A stretch of 54,549 nucleotides of DNA from Ophiosphaerella korrae. Lineage: Eukaryota; Ascomycota; Dothideomycetes; Pleosporales; Phaeosphaeriaceae. Numbering within the stretch: position 1 is the stretch's first letter; every line of letters starts with the position of its first letter. Below, one piece after another: positions 32,881 to 44,102 of this stretch. Under the pieces are notes generated by a model. The model saw only the letters and a list, made by a program, of their open reading frames with translations. It did not search any database and had not been told where the DNA came from. A program made the position numbers and the translations under genes. The stretch lies in assembly GCA_028456385.1 (NCBI GenBank), contig JALNQF010000280.1, forward strand, positions 1-54,549, read 5' to 3'.

Positions 32881-34157
32881 CTATTCCTCAGGTAGCCCGA
32901 CATTCATGCTGCTAGCTAGCCGAGTCAAGGCTGCACACCGTCTAGCTAATTCAATTCTAGATTCGTTCATGTCAACTCACTAAAGAACCATACCTAGCCC
33001 CAAAATTACCAAGGCTAGGACCTAAGCAATAAACCCACCTTCTCTATTGAATTCGAAGACTACCAGCCCATTACCGTGTACTATGCCCAGGCGCAACACT
33101 GTTAGGGCAGGTATAGTAATAGTGATCAATCCAACTACAGATAGTTTAACCTCACTCGCAGCCTACCAGCGGCTATCGAGCACCAGCTAAGACCAATACG
33201 CCGCAGCCCAACGTCAATAGCAGCATCCTGCAAGGTCTCCAGATTTGAGTAGAATCTTGATATTAGAAACATGGAACTGATGTTGATTCACTGACTAGAA
33301 CTAAGAAGCTATGAGATCTGGAGAGAATGATTTATCTGAAAGTAGCTATGCCCGCTCAGGAAACTACAGAGGAAACCCTCTTCTTCATCTCTTCTAACAC
33401 TGGCAGTGCCGTCCTTTAATCCTTGGGAGCATTTCGTAAGCATGTCTTTCAAGTACTCCGTACTCGCAGCATATCTATCTACTTACTCTTGAAGCTACTA
33501 ATTATTCTCGTATATTTTGCAAAGCTGTTCTTCCAAACTCTTACGGACTCTGCACAGTGCTATTCTTCTATAAGCTTCACTCGCTAAGATTCTGTAGTTG
33601 CCTTTTTCTTCTATGTTTCTATCTCTTCTCGTAGCTTAATATTTGTACTTTGTAGGTAATCGATCTTTATACTAAAGCTAACGTCACGTAATCGAATGAA
33701 TGTTGCTAATGAGCTCTCGAAGCTTGTCATCAAGCTCTGCGGTATTGATGTACTTATTCTTCTCGCGGGGTGTCCTGAGTGTCTTCCATATGCTCGAGCT
33801 CTTTGACTTGTGGCGCGGAGGTGTTCTTGTCAATGGCGCTGCCCCCATTCATGCTATTGCTCAAGGACGACGATATCTAAGCTCCGGACATGTACTACTT
33901 AGCGACAAAAGGAGTTTTTGCGCAGATTGAATTGGCCGACAGTCGGGAGCAAAACGAGTGAGGTCCAAGCCGTCAATATCATGTGCGGATGCTAAAGTCG
34001 GCCAGAACAACTGCTAGGTCGTCGATGATGACATGAAATGCCCGGAAGTGAAGTGAAGAAGCATATGTTTTTGTAGATCAATCCTAAACATGTAACTGAT
34101 ACAAAAACTCCGCGAGAATGACTATGCAGTGCAATGGTTGCTTGATCGTCGTCGCAA
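32881..34157. other. Intergenic, nothing supported
   Basis: Scattered short frames only. 33350-33700 is C/T-rich. No motif was recognised. Confidence 0.4.
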
Positions 34158-35607
34158 CTACATAGTGTCGGCCATCCATGGGTGCTTCAGGAGTTCAGTC
34201 GCCGATTTCCTGTCTTCCGGCCGCCATCTGAGCATCGAGCGTATGAAATCGAGAAACAATTCCTTTTCCTCCCCTTCAAGCACCGAGACTCTTTCCCCGA
34301 GTGAGATCTTAGGAATAGTTACACTCTTGGAGCCACCCGTCCAGTGCCCTATTGAACTTAGCAGAGTCTATGTCGGGACGATCTCAATGACTAGCCTTGC
34401 TTGTCGAAGACCTTCTTTGTCATATGGCTGCTTTGCGTGTATTCAAGCGGAGGCATTCCAAGGTATGCAGCCATTTCGGAAACATGATGTGTCTCTGATG
34501 GGTTGCCCTCGTTGTCACGGGCGTCGAATAGATGCTCATCTTCAAACAAGTCCCACACCTAATCAAGAGTAAGTCATTGAGACTTCCTTATAATAGTATT
34601 GAATACTTACCAACGTGGCGACACTCCAAATGTCCACCTTAGAGCCCCACTCCATCTCGAAAATTATCTCTGGTGCACGGTATAGCTCAGGCTGAATTAA
34701 GCCAGAGTGAGAATCTCCTATCCGCGCTTCTCCAAAGCCACAGAGAACTGGTTGGCCCCAAAGATCACCCGTAGGATGGGGAAGCTTACGGGAACTGTAA
34801 ATGGTGCGTGTGTTGTTAATCACTTTGGATGGTGACGGGTTCTCTGCTTCAGCTTTCTCGAAGTTTTCCAGAATAGTGTCATCATCCACAGTCAGCATGA
34901 TATTTCTAGGATTGATGTCTAACTTGTCAGTTGATTCAATCATGTTGCATCATCTTGCCGTACCTGTATGTACGACCTTAGCCTCGTCGTGTAAGAACGA
35001 CAGCGCCTTTAGCACATTGGCTAGCGTGCACTTCAGAAGCGGAACGTCGAGCTTGTGTGCTGGGTTGTAATACTGGAGCTGTCGAATAGTCATGTGCGTG
35101 GGTGGATGAACAAAGCACAAATGTTTGCCAGTCGGACCGTCGAGCTCAAATTCGCCATACAGTCCGCGGATGTATGCTTGGCCGCGATGCTGTGATTGCA
35201 TAGAACTGACATGCTCGTAAAAATCTAGCTCTCGATTGAGCTGTGGGGTCTTTTCGGCATCTCGGGTACAAATCTTGACAGCGACGAAGCCAGCGTCTCG
35301 TTCTCTGTGCATGAATGATCAGACTTTGAAGGGTGGGTGGGGGTGAAGAACGCCAAACATACCGGATATCCCGACACAGCCAGACCGTGGAGTATGCACC
35401 GTAACCGAGTTTTCCTATAATCTTAAAGCTAGAATCGAGAATCTCACCAGGTCGTGCTGGATAAAACTGATTATGGCTATACCACGGAAGGCGCTCCTCC
35501 TCGAAGAGCTCGCTGGCATTCATTTTCGTACTCTGGAAGCGCGAAATTCGGGAGATGTGAGAGGGAAATTTGAAGCGAGTACATGCGCGTTGACCAAATC
35601 TCAGCAT
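34158..35607 (-). CDS. SRPK-like protein kinase, probably inactive
   Basis: Five exons (35607-35363, 35304-34964, 34918-34611, 34558-34396, 34348-34158) total 416 codons in phase, 415 residues. Introns are 58, 45, 52 and 47 bp; the last begins GC (AAG|GCTAGT...CAATAG), a GC-AG intron. Kinase landmarks: glycine loop GKLGYGAYSTVW (65-76), VAVK Lys92, HTDINPRN (194-201), YRAPEIIFEMEWGSKVDIW, and a C-lobe running through DLFEDEHLFDARD to RPEDRKSATELLKHPW. The DFG motif is LCGFGEAR, with Gly256 where Asp should bind magnesium, and the usual Lys of 'DxKPxN' is Asn198. The N-terminus (LRFGQRACTRFKF, FQSTKM) resembles the leader common in fungal members. It is a complete gene, so it may act as a pseudokinase. 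Confidence 0.85.
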
Positions 35608-37011
35608 GGTGTAGAGACACTATATCATTGTGGGAAGTTAGTGTGACGGTCCAAAGGCTTAACGTGTTGGATAAGCGAACTACAGTCCAATACTAAATAC
35701 AGTACTCTAGCTATCTTTCAAAATGCAACAGCAATTATCTATCTAATCGCTTTCAAAAGAGGCCAAAATTCAATTGGCGAAATCAGCTATTGGATAAGGT
35801 CAATTTTAAAACAATCGACAAGCCGCAAGAACGTACGACGCGAAAGAAACAACATTACGTGAGCGACGCGCCAGAATCAAAGCACGACGCGATTGTACAC
35901 CCAACTCAAGGCTACTTACTGATTTAGAGGAATTAGTATTAGTTCAAATCATCCTCGAACTAGATTCGAGGGGACATCCTCCTACCCTCGCGCATGGAGA
36001 TATGACCTCCCATATCCTCACTGGACGCGTTGGACGCGCTAAATAAAAAGCGATGATCCGCAGATAACGAAGTTCTTTCAAAATCAAAGGCGATATGCCA
36101 TATATACGCGACTTTAGATGACAGAAAAAGTGTTGAGAAGCTTTCTATGCGCTGACCGTGATGCTTTGAAATATTGATCTGCCCAAAACAAACCTACCCA
36201 AATAGTCAAAGTGAAGATTGTGCTGTACCCGCATTTTTTCCTATGTTAGTAGAACATGGAGCAGTTTACCGATAGTTCAGGAGCAGCCCGCACTTGCTTG
36301 ATCATTCATCTTCCTTATTTCTCGCCTATCATGCCCGACTGGGATATTGGTTGCTCCCCGAGTAGGTCCAATGGCGGATAGATTGGGAATTCTCCTTGGG
36401 CATCTGGTGACCTCATAGCTCCTTGAACTGTTTCCGTCGAGCGAAACCCTATCATCTTTATTTATCAAATCTCACACAAACCCCTATCTATAACGGATGT
36501 ATTGAAGTGAAATTCAGCTTGTGTCGGCTCCACCTCTTCTCTTCCGCTGACGTAGATATAGATTCCCTATCGCAAACTTGTGAACGCTAGAATGTGCGGA
36601 GAATTTCAGTGCAAAGAGGCGATGATCTTTAGTCGACTATCTGTGCGGGAACTAAATTCAAGGCGCAAAAGCGATGAACGACATAATTAGTTTATCGTAG
36701 AATCCATGTGATATTTAGCTCTCCACACTGCTGACGTGGCATACTTTCCTTGGCTCATTCTAGTGGTTCATTTGTGAACTACACTTATCATTCACCTACT
36801 TCTTGTGCAACGAGATGGGCGCAACCTTGGTGTACATTCCAGCAGCTGCCTTCGACCCGACGATATGGTCTGTTAGAGAGGTTTGGTGCCCTTGGCAAGT
36901 ATGGGAAGCAACTCATCTAAGCCCCTCCACTTACATTCTTGAGGAGCCGCAACCCGTCTACCTTGTGACCAACAGTATCAGGCCCTCACCTTTCCACTCT
37001 AGTAATTCTGC
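35608..37011. other. Intergenic, nothing recognised
   Basis: Normal composition. Small open frames at 36277-36468 (-) and 36803-37066 (+) lack motifs. The first few hundred bases hold the kinase promoter. Confidence 0.45.
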
Positions 37012-37563
37012 ATGGCGAAGAAAGCCAGGAAGTCAGCTCTCACCGAAGAGCAAAAGGAGCGCCTAGAACAATGCTTTCAACAAGTTCGCGACTGATCACT
37101 GCGTCAGTGGTTTGAAGAGGCACACGGCGAAAATACACAGATCAGAGTTGTCGCACAGGCGAGGCTGCAGCTACAGATGTGGCTGCGGGAGAAGCGAACT
37201 AAAATTACGAATCTTAAAATACACCGTGATGCATGCAAAGCCGACAGCGACTCCAATCTCCTCGCTATCTCACGAAAGAAGTTAAAACATGCCCAGATCG
37301 CCATGGCTATGCATGTAAAGACGTCATTGGAAGAGATTCCTATCTCTACATCCTCAAAAGCCTGTCGGAGATGGACTGAGAGGATGTATACCCTGGAGGA
37401 GATACTAGACAACCCTAATTTAGACAGGAGGACCGAGTTTTGGGTAAACCATAACAGCATACTCGATCTTACCACAAACGAGGCAAATAATGAGGGCATG
37501 ACAGTTGATGGCGATCTAGGGGATGTAGAAATCGACCTGAAGAACAGCCAGGTAGAAGATTGA
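37012..37563 (+). pseudogene. Charged hypothetical ORF with one in-frame TGA
   Basis: From ATG 37012 it reads MAKKARKSALTEEQKERLEQ, then CFQQVRD*SLRQWFEEAHG, and on to KNSQVED at 37563, 183 codons with a single TGA that fits a TGG (Trp) original. It is rich in Lys, Arg and Gln and probably helical. I do not recognise it. If the TGA is real, the remaining 155-codon 3' part could only be made from an internal start. Confidence 0.45.
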
Positions 37564-38209
37564 GGAGTGATAATAATGTCCAGTGATAGCCTCAAGACCA
37601 ACCCGGATCCAACCGCCATCTGGATTCAACACGCTTTGCACATGAAAGAGCGCTATCGGCGTACCAATCTGCCGGATTGTGCAACCAAAACAAAACTCGC
37701 TTGCCAGAAAAAAAATTCTTTGACCAACATGTAGATCGTAATAACCAGCTTCATAAAGCAATCGAAAGCATAGGCGATTTAAATGCTACTAAAGCTCAGC
37801 ATCCTCCTCGAGAAGGCATCAGCAAGATGTGGAGTTTGATTCTCGTCACCACGACATTCTCGGAGCACAGCCTATGGGAACTTACCTCCCCGATGCTCTG
37901 GCGGTACTTCGAGGGTGTTCTTAACTGGGATTATCCTCAATGGGTTCTCAAGGGTGTCATGCGCGTCCAAACCGCGTCAACATCACCGAAAATCTACTTT
38001 GGTTTCAGTATTCGCATTTTCAGTACTCAAAATCTTGTTATTCCAGCGACTATCAGTACACGTACTGAGAATTTTCCAGTGCAATGTCACCAAACAGGCG
38101 CGGATGTCGATATGGAAATTATTTTTCTTGTCAGGGGGTTTGTAAAGGTCTGTTTCCTAGTTCTTGTTGTCATACAGCCGGACCTAGGTTATAAAGGCCA
38201 CCAGTAACA
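37564..38209. other. Between two decayed ORFs, possible remnants
   Basis: Long open frames exist on both strands (for example 37677-38207, +) but none shows a motif or a stable composition. By its neighbours it is probably part of the same decayed element. Confidence 0.3.
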
Positions 38210-38600
38210 TCTATGGAGTTGGCAGATATATGGCTATGACTAGTAGAATGAGCCAGTAGATATCAAGATATACCTATCGTGAGGCCATGTGGGATCAGTT
38301 CACGTCCGACGTATAGAAGCAGATTAGCTGTTGCGAGTTACTCATTAAAGAGATCCCTCGAAACCTCAGAGAGCGTGGCATTACCCTCTTCACTTGAGAG
38401 ATTGATGTATACAATCGTGAACATCGGGATCTGAGCACCTACCCTAAGATTACTAATTTCATTGGCCGTTTCTGCACATCCAGCCAAGCTGGGCTAGCTC
38501 CGCGTCAATCCTTCAACTAGCAAGACGTCTGATGCCAAGCGAAAGGCTACCCCAGACTTCGGTAGTGGCTATAGGTTCGACATAGAGGTGAAACACTAGA
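38210..38600 (+). pseudogene. Decayed ORF with Gln/Trp-type stops
   Basis: Reads ISRYTYREAMWDQFTSDV, a stop, KQISCCELLIKEIPRNLRER, GITLFT, a stop, EIDVYNREHRDLSTYPKITN, FIGRFCTSSQAGLAPRQSFN and a stop. The phase is constant over about 300 bp and stops are TAG/TGA where Gln or Trp fit. Family not recognised. Confidence 0.45.
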
Positions 38601-40768
38601 AGCTTCGATTTACTGGAGGTTCTGGGGAGATTGGGCGTATGTTTTGGGTCCTTTGAGAGGGTAATTTTGGGTGGCGGATGAAAGAGTAAGTCATGGTGAG
38701 GAAGTTGTTTCCTGCTTGCGCATAATTTCTGATTTTAATTGTTGATGAGCATGGTACTTTTGATTTTATTTGTCCTTTTTTTTTGAATTTCTACTGCCAA
38801 TTTGTCGCTATCTCTTGCTTTTTCTCTTGTGTTCTATCTCAAGGATATGTATTTGGCATTTTCCCTCTTTTGATTATCATATCACAGCGCATGGTAGTAC
38901 GTGCATTCAAGGATCTGCCAGTATGCAGTTATTGATTCCGTAGTTCCCCACACTGACCGTACTGGACTTAAGAAATTTCTCGGCCTAAACTCGATTACTA
39001 TAGTCATTCATGGCATCACGGTTAAGTTCTTTGAGTTGGACGTTCGGTTTGCACTCAATAAATCATGTTGCCATTAATATCTAGGAGCGCATCGTTCCCA
39101 ATGCATGGCTGTCACATCAAAGTGTTATATGATCGTTCCACAGCAAAATGCTTCTGCTGTATTTGTCAGCTCTCATGACCTGGACAAAGCCTCCACCTGC
39201 TTCCTCCGGACTGCCCGCTCCTCAACAGGCTGCGCTATCTTGCTGGACTATCTCTTCTCACAGCGAAGGCTTCTCGTGAATCTGTACCATTTTGCATGTG
39301 TAGCTAAATACTCACATTCACGCATCGAATCAACCGCCCCATGATATCTAGCAACCTGAGTGACTTCAGGAAACGCGTCAAAAGACCATGGAGAAAACAA
39401 CATAAAAAAATATCCTTATTTTTGCATGTTTAATGAGACTACCGCGTTACTCATCCTCGTCGTGTAGCGGACATGCCCTCGTCTTGGTTCGGTTCGATCC
39501 GTTCCCTCACTCACTGGCCGCCAACCACACACCCTTCGCGTACCTACGCATGGGTACCCAAGGGCCCTTTCTGTTTTCATATAGAATTTAGTTCAATTTA
39601 TAGCATGGAAGATGTGCTGTTTCTCTCCTATATAGTTTGGAGCTGACAAGGAACAATTCATCTTTGTAAATGGCACTCCTTCGACCGCGCAAGGCTGGTT
39701 AATTATTCCAGGCAAAATAACCTGCAAACAATTTTTACATACCCATTCCACTATTCCTCCAATTGATACTATTGGTAGCGTGTTTAAATGCTGCTATGTA
39801 GAATCCAATAATGATGAGGGCTGTGTAGAGGAACGGATGGTGTGGCTGCAGGTGAATTTGGGGTCCAGAAAGATACATGGTTCTAGAACAGAACATGATA
39901 GTATCAGATTGCATATACGTTTGTGCAGCAGCTTGTTGTCCAAGGCCACCTTTGTAATACCTGTTCATCCTGCACAAATTTGTGCATTTCTGTTCCCTTT
40001 GCACCGATCACGTGGATAATTCCGATCCAACACCTCAAGACCACAGCAAAAGCACGCTCTTTTTCAACAAAGAATCAAATTGCTGCGCCACACCACCAAA
40101 TGCCAAACTTGTGCGACTTACTTATACTGCCCCACCTCACAGCCAGGAAGCAGGCCATCCGACCATAGAAATTGTGGGGCTGACCATAGACTAACGCAAC
40201 TAACCTATTATGTTTAGAATGTGCTCCAAACATCACAGCAACAAGTGATGACGCCTACGCCGTTTGCGACACCGCCACAACAAGGAGGCTTTCTAATTCG
40301 GCCCGTCTTCCCCTTTACGTGTGACAAAGCCTCATCTAGACCCATTGTCGTTAGGTGGATAGGGATTGTTGCTTGCAGAGCGCACTCCTATTCGCCAGAG
40401 CGGTAATTCGGCGGGCGATCCCCTGCACCATCCATGCATTTGGGGGACCACGATTCGACTCAAAAAGCAGGGAAATTACTGTGAGGGGAAAAGGTCGCAC
40501 CTCCGAAAGGCTAAGCAAACCGAAACGTAAGATTGTGTGGCTCAGCCATGCCTACATGGGTTCAAAGCAGGTTGTGGCGTCGGGCCGAGCGTGTGTGTGA
40601 ATGAGATATTAAACCATGGACTGCCGCCAAATGCGCAGCGATTTTGGGTTTGCTCTGTGCGACCAATTTGGCCTCCAACTTTTTCCACACTCAAAATCTG
40701 CAACCATTAGACCTACACCTTCTGTTATCCCTCTATTATCTTGACACAATCATACAAGAAAGAAAGAA
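38601..40768. other. Intergenic, nothing recognised
   Basis: Includes C/T-rich stretches near 38760-38870 and 39470-39560 and a small inverted motif GGTTCGGTTCGATCC at about 39486-39500. No protein frame carries a motif. 40700-40768 is the likely leader of the next gene. Confidence 0.45.
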
Positions 40769-41303
40769 ATGGTGGCCGTCGAAGTCGGGCAGGCATTGAC
40801 CTTGGTGCAGCGTGTCGCATTGAATGTGCTGTAAGTGTCAGGTTACTTTGGTTTAAGCGTATATGCACAGGTACTGACGGTGTTTGAACGCTAGATACGA
40901 GAATGCTGCGCTCGAAGCACGCGCCTCTGGACAGAAACCCCAAAGCAAGGCGAAAAAGCTCGCAAAAGGTGTGATCATAGCCATTGTTGTGGTTATCGTG
41001 GTCGTAAGTTCCCTTTACACTTGCTACTTTCAAGGATATACCAGATCGCTGACTCTTTCTGACTAGTTCCTCATCTTTTGCGGATTATTGATCTATTGCT
41101 GCTGCTTCCGCAAGAAGGGCAAGAAGGGCAAGAAATCCAAGGAGGAAGAACTCGGCTTGCAGCCAGCAGTAAATGGGCCTGGATCTGCTCCGCCTATGCC
41201 TATGGGACCACCTGCAGGTCAAGCACCCGGTCCCTACTATGCGCCGCCTCCTACAGGTGCACCACCCGGAGGCGAGGCGCAAGGCTACTATGGGGGAAGA
41301 TAG
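40769..41303 (+). CDS. Small single-pass membrane protein with basic and Pro/Gly-rich tail
   Basis: Three exons (40769-40830, 40895-41003, 41067-41303) with 64- and 63-bp GT-AG introns give 135 residues. Layout: short helical N-terminus (VEVGQALTLVQRVALNVLYE), a basic stretch, one hydrophobic span (GVIIAIVVVIVV joined across intron 2 to FLIFCGLLIYCCC), a polybasic RKKGKKGKKSKEEE, then a PPxG/PxxYY-rich tail ending GYYGGR. The Cys triplet next to the membrane could be lipid-modified. Size, one span and Pro/Gly-rich tail suit a small plasma-membrane or vesicle adaptor, but no named family is assigned. Splice sites are textbook (GTAAGT twice) and phases agree. Confidence 0.8.
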
Positions 41304-43435
41304 AATAAAGATGATTAAGCAGGGCGAACGGGGGAAGTGACTTAAATGATGAAGGGAGGGCATGAGAAATTGGATGCAGAGACTGAGATGAGCTGCCTCA
41401 TGTGGTCTTAGCGATTGGACAACCCAAATTTGGAAGACCGGCAGCAGACAGCAGACGTTCAACCGGTCTATATTCCTATATTTATTTATTTTTCATTTCT
41501 GTGAGTCTAAGTTGACATCCCAGTATGGTTCAAGTAGCCAGCAATACCATTTATTTACTATTCTCAGTCAGAACCTTGTCCCGCTTGTGTTGAGCGAAGC
41601 CGCATTCTTCATCTACATGATTGTTACAGCGAAGTCGATACTAAAGTATCTAAATTACGATATTGTTGGATCAAGGTGCAGTATCCTGGACAAAGGATGC
41701 ATATTGTAAAGCGTCCCAGCGGTTGTCGGCAGCTCGCAAGTAGTATCCATTACACAATGCCTCCCTATCTTGCTTTCCGCTTTCTTTTGGAAACCGGAAG
41801 AGATTCCGCAGGCAAAATTCTGCATAGAAGCATCCTGCATCTTCGACCAAGGCGTCCCGAAAATTGATTACAACACTATAGATCAGTCGATGACGCTAGT
41901 TACTGATAATTATTCCACGATTTTGACCACAATTCAGACTTAACCTTTTCCATTTACTCCTGAACAACCTCTCCCGCGGGTTCTGATTACAGACTCTGTT
42001 TCTCACACAGCTTTCTGGAAGCAGGGGAGTGAAAATTATGGTGACATTAGATGATGTCTGTCACCTCAGCGTTAAGTCCTCAGGGTTGATTACCGCGTTC
42101 CTCTAGGGCACGTTCGAAATTTAGCCATGTGAAAACTCAGCTTGAATTGCATTGCTAACACTTGAATTTCAAGATGCTGATATGGGTATATTGATTCTCC
42201 ACTTCTGGACAATCATTGAGTAAAAGCCCCGTTGACGTTGCCGTGTCTGAAGTAAATCTTAGAATAGAGTGAATCATAGCTGCACGAAAACAGTAGTTCA
42301 TCTTGATCTGTGCCCGCCTGTTCAGATGTCGATTTCCATGTTTTCAGGCAGCCCACGAATCTCCTGATCCTTATTTATTGCCTTTACCACCCTCTTTGCC
42401 AATGACATTGATGGGGTGCACCACACATTGCATATCCAATTTCGCGCTCTATACAAGACCAGCTTGGTCGCCACTATCTCCTGGTGGAATAATTAGAATA
42501 ATTAGTACTTTGACAAGCCCCTTCGCGTGTGTGCCACGGCCCTTGAGATGTGAAAATTCATATTGGCTCGCATGGGAAATCTAAAACCACATTAGTCCAA
42601 CTCCTCCATATATACGGAGACTCTGGTTAAGCAATGGGCGTTCGGTCTTCCAAAGCAGCTCGCGGAGTAAGTCTGGCTACTAAAGACCTAAAACATGGTC
42701 GTATGAAGCAGATCCGAGGATCCTGTGGATCATACGTGCTATCCCAGGGAAAGCTATAGGTCAGCGCTTACACAGGTCAGTCGTTTATGTGCGTATAATT
42801 CCCTATATTTCTCCACCGCCTTTGCATATTCGGTCCTTATCTTGCCAACCTCATCTAAGCTAGTCTGTGAACAAATATCTTGTAGGCATCTGCTCTCTTC
42901 AGAATAAGAAGTCGGTGATCTACCGGAATTCGTCGTTGACGATGTGTAAGCAAAGCATTCCCAACGGACCTAATTCGTCAAGAAGCTAATAACCCGTTTT
43001 GACAACAGCCACTCTTGCATAACCTATGCCTTGTCGAATAATGGACTCTTCCCCTGGTCTGACCTCAGTCTTTAGAACCGTGGCTCTATCATGTGGTCGC
43101 CAGGGTTGGTATTCATGCATTTGATACTGACTCGGTACTTCCATAAATGCAAATGGCTTGTCTTGTGTATCATACCGGATTTTCTGTTGGGTGATGTTGC
43201 GGCCGCCAAGGTCAAGTACGAATTTGTGTAGATATCGTCGATAAGTCTGGTCTCATGCAGCCGGTTCTGACTGTCTAAGAAATCCTAAATGATGCAGAAT
43301 GCATCGGTCCATATACAAAGTATTGAGTTGGCTCTGAGTTACAAGTGCCTAATCGCCGCACACAATTAATCTAAAATTGGAAGCAGAATGTGCTGTAAGA
43401 GTGTGCCATATAGATTGGCCTGATTAGACTCTACA
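41304..43435. other. Intergenic, nothing recognised
   Basis: Short frames at 41512-41709, 42303-42584 and 42725-42907 have no motifs. No repeats were noticed. Confidence 0.5.
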
Positions 43436-44102
43436 CTAACAACGTGAGATTTCAACGTCAGTGGTCAATTTCCAGCTTTTTTCGTTGACAGCATCCCGCG
43501 ATATCTGTTCGGGAAAGCTGTCCACAGCTCGCGCTTGAAATTCAATGTCTAGCTCACCACCTGTACAGACCCCTATAGCCCCTTCTTTACCACTTTCAGG
43601 CATTATTTGTGTATTAAAATGCCCAGTCGCCGGTCCCGCGACATTAAACATGCCAACACTCTGCCAGCGGTTAGTATATGCGCAGAGAGTTTAGAAGTAG
43701 TACACTATTCACTTGTATGTCTGTTCTCTCCACGAACGAGTAAGTGGTCCTCAAAAACATGGTGGCATTGGCTGGCAAGTCCATGTTCCCTTCAGCATAT
43801 GTACCTGCTTTGTTTACTGTAACCTTCCAGCCCTGGCCTACAATGACTGAACAAACAACGCTGCACATCCTCAAGGAAGATCCGAAAGAACCTAAGGTAG
43901 GTAGAAAATTTGCCAGCGTGAATGCTAACGAAGCTCTGTTTGTTGTCACATTCGTGGCGCCAATTACTGCGCTGAGGCCTCCATCTGGACACGCGCTGCC
44001 CCAATACTTGATGGCAGTCAGCCTTGGTTGGGGGATTGGATCATGTTCCGCATTGATGCTAACAAAAGAGCACAACAAAAGAAGAATCCTGAGAATATAC
44101 AT
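43436..44102 (-). CDS. Secreted DUF4360-family protein
   Basis: Two exons (44102-43713 and 43660-43436) around a 52-bp GT-AG intron with a CTAAC branch site give 204 residues. The ATG at 44102 gives a clean signal peptide (MYILRILLLLCSFVSINAEH); an in-frame ATG 13 codons upstream would place 13 extra residues before it. The body matches small secreted DUF4360 proteins: LTAIKYWGSACPDGGLSAVI, then SLRMCSVVCSVIVGQGW and AGTYAEGNMDLPANATMFLR. The C-terminal exon has the GVCTGGELDIEFQARAV segment. Five cysteines lie in the mature part (SAC, MC, VC, VC, and the C-terminal RC). It is probably extracellular or wall-associated; function unknown for the family. Confidence 0.85.

Noticed and set aside
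37677..38207. 176-codon frame on the plus strand
   Set aside because: No recognisable features, and a decayed frame with better protein character begins immediately after it.
39470..39510. GGTTCGGTTCGATCC resembling a tRNA T arm
   Set aside because: It is a small inverted motif; no tRNA fold could be built on either strand.
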